Shown here: positions 32,077 through 32,195 of the stretch, piece by piece
Layout of the letters: each line of letters begins with the position of its first letter
How positions within the stretch are numbered: position 1 is the first letter of the stretch
Assembly: GCF_032586235.1 (NCBI RefSeq)
Contig: NZ_JAWHTD010000043.1
Coordinates: forward strand, 1 to 32,195
Direction of reading: 5' to 3'
Source: Aestuariicoccus sp032586235
GTDB lineage: Bacteria; Pseudomonadota; Alphaproteobacteria; Rhodobacterales; Rhodobacteraceae
Length of the DNA: 32,195 nt
Made by a program: the position numbers and the translations under genes
Notes under the pieces: generated by a model
What the model saw: the letters and a program-made list of their open reading frames with translations, nothing else
What the model was told of the DNA's origin: nothing
Database searches by the model: none

Positions 32077-32195
32077 CCGGGGGGGGGGGGGCCCCCCCCC
32101 CCCCCCCAAAAAAAAAAAAAAAAAAACCCCCCCCCCCCCCCCCCCCCACCCCCCCCCCCCCCGGGGGGGGGTGGGGTTTTAGACAAAAGGGGGAA
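32077..32195. other. Homopolymer-rich sequence at the contig end, probably artefact
   Basis: After the hairpin the sequence breaks into long runs of G, C and A (including an 18-A run and C runs over 15 long). No gene is visible. It looks like an assembly or read-end artefact extending from the G/C-rich hairpin, not biological DNA. Confidence 0.7.

Overview
The window is GC-rich DNA in which almost all space is coding, with many ATGA/GTGA stop-start overlaps. The gene content (aa3 oxidase subunit IV peptide, DUF6173 and DUF6356 proteins, a 2-hydroxychromene-2-carboxylate isomerase-like protein, PotABCD-type and nitrate/sulfonate-type transporters, a mobA-mobB-moeA cluster) fits an alphaproteobacterium, most likely Rhodobacteraceae (Roseobacter group). 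It appears to be one end of a draft contig: the right edge runs into poly-G/C/A that looks artefactual, and the left edge starts inside a tRNA-like sequence.

Left region (182-9890). A minus-strand pair, a purine phosphoribosyltransferase-like protein and a BtpA-family TIM barrel, diverges from a LysR regulator. The regulator is followed by a long plus-strand operon: Tat-exported PotD-like binding protein, two permeases, ATPase, CodA-like deaminase, glycine amidinotransferase (AGAT)-like enzyme and a PgdA/PuuE-like deacetylase or cyclic imide hydrolase. This reads as uptake and breakdown of a cyclic or guanidino nitrogen compound whose identity the sequence does not settle.

Middle region (12283-16974). 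A guanidine-I (ykkC class) riboswitch precedes a five- or six-gene operon: nitrate/sulfonate-type ABC importer (binding protein, permease, ATPase), an agmatinase-superfamily enzyme resembling the nickel-dependent guanidine hydrolase GdmH, a protein with 14 histidines in its first 32 residues, and a 54-residue signal-peptide/His/membrane peptide. I read it as a guanidine import and hydrolysis system that carries its own candidate metal-handling proteins. It is the most interesting part of the window. An ion-transporter-like membrane protein and a DsbA-fold isomerase lie between the two nitrogen loci.

Right region (17158-32020). There is an MFS transporter, a TPM-domain/zinc-ribbon protein, a two-gene minus-strand remnant with a frameshifted DUF4123 (type VI secretion adaptor) gene, a Sua5 tRNA-modification enzyme, an acyl-CoA dehydrogenase with a coupled metallo-beta-lactamase-fold hydrolase, an Lrp regulator with a perfect palindrome across its start codon, small conserved proteins, an AzlCD amino-acid exporter, and a molybdenum-cofactor cluster (fdhD, mobA, mobB, and moeA fused to an N-terminal DUF429-like domain). 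Two adjacent perfect palindromes separate fdhD from mobA.

No CRISPR array, rRNA, insertion sequence or intact phage gene was seen.
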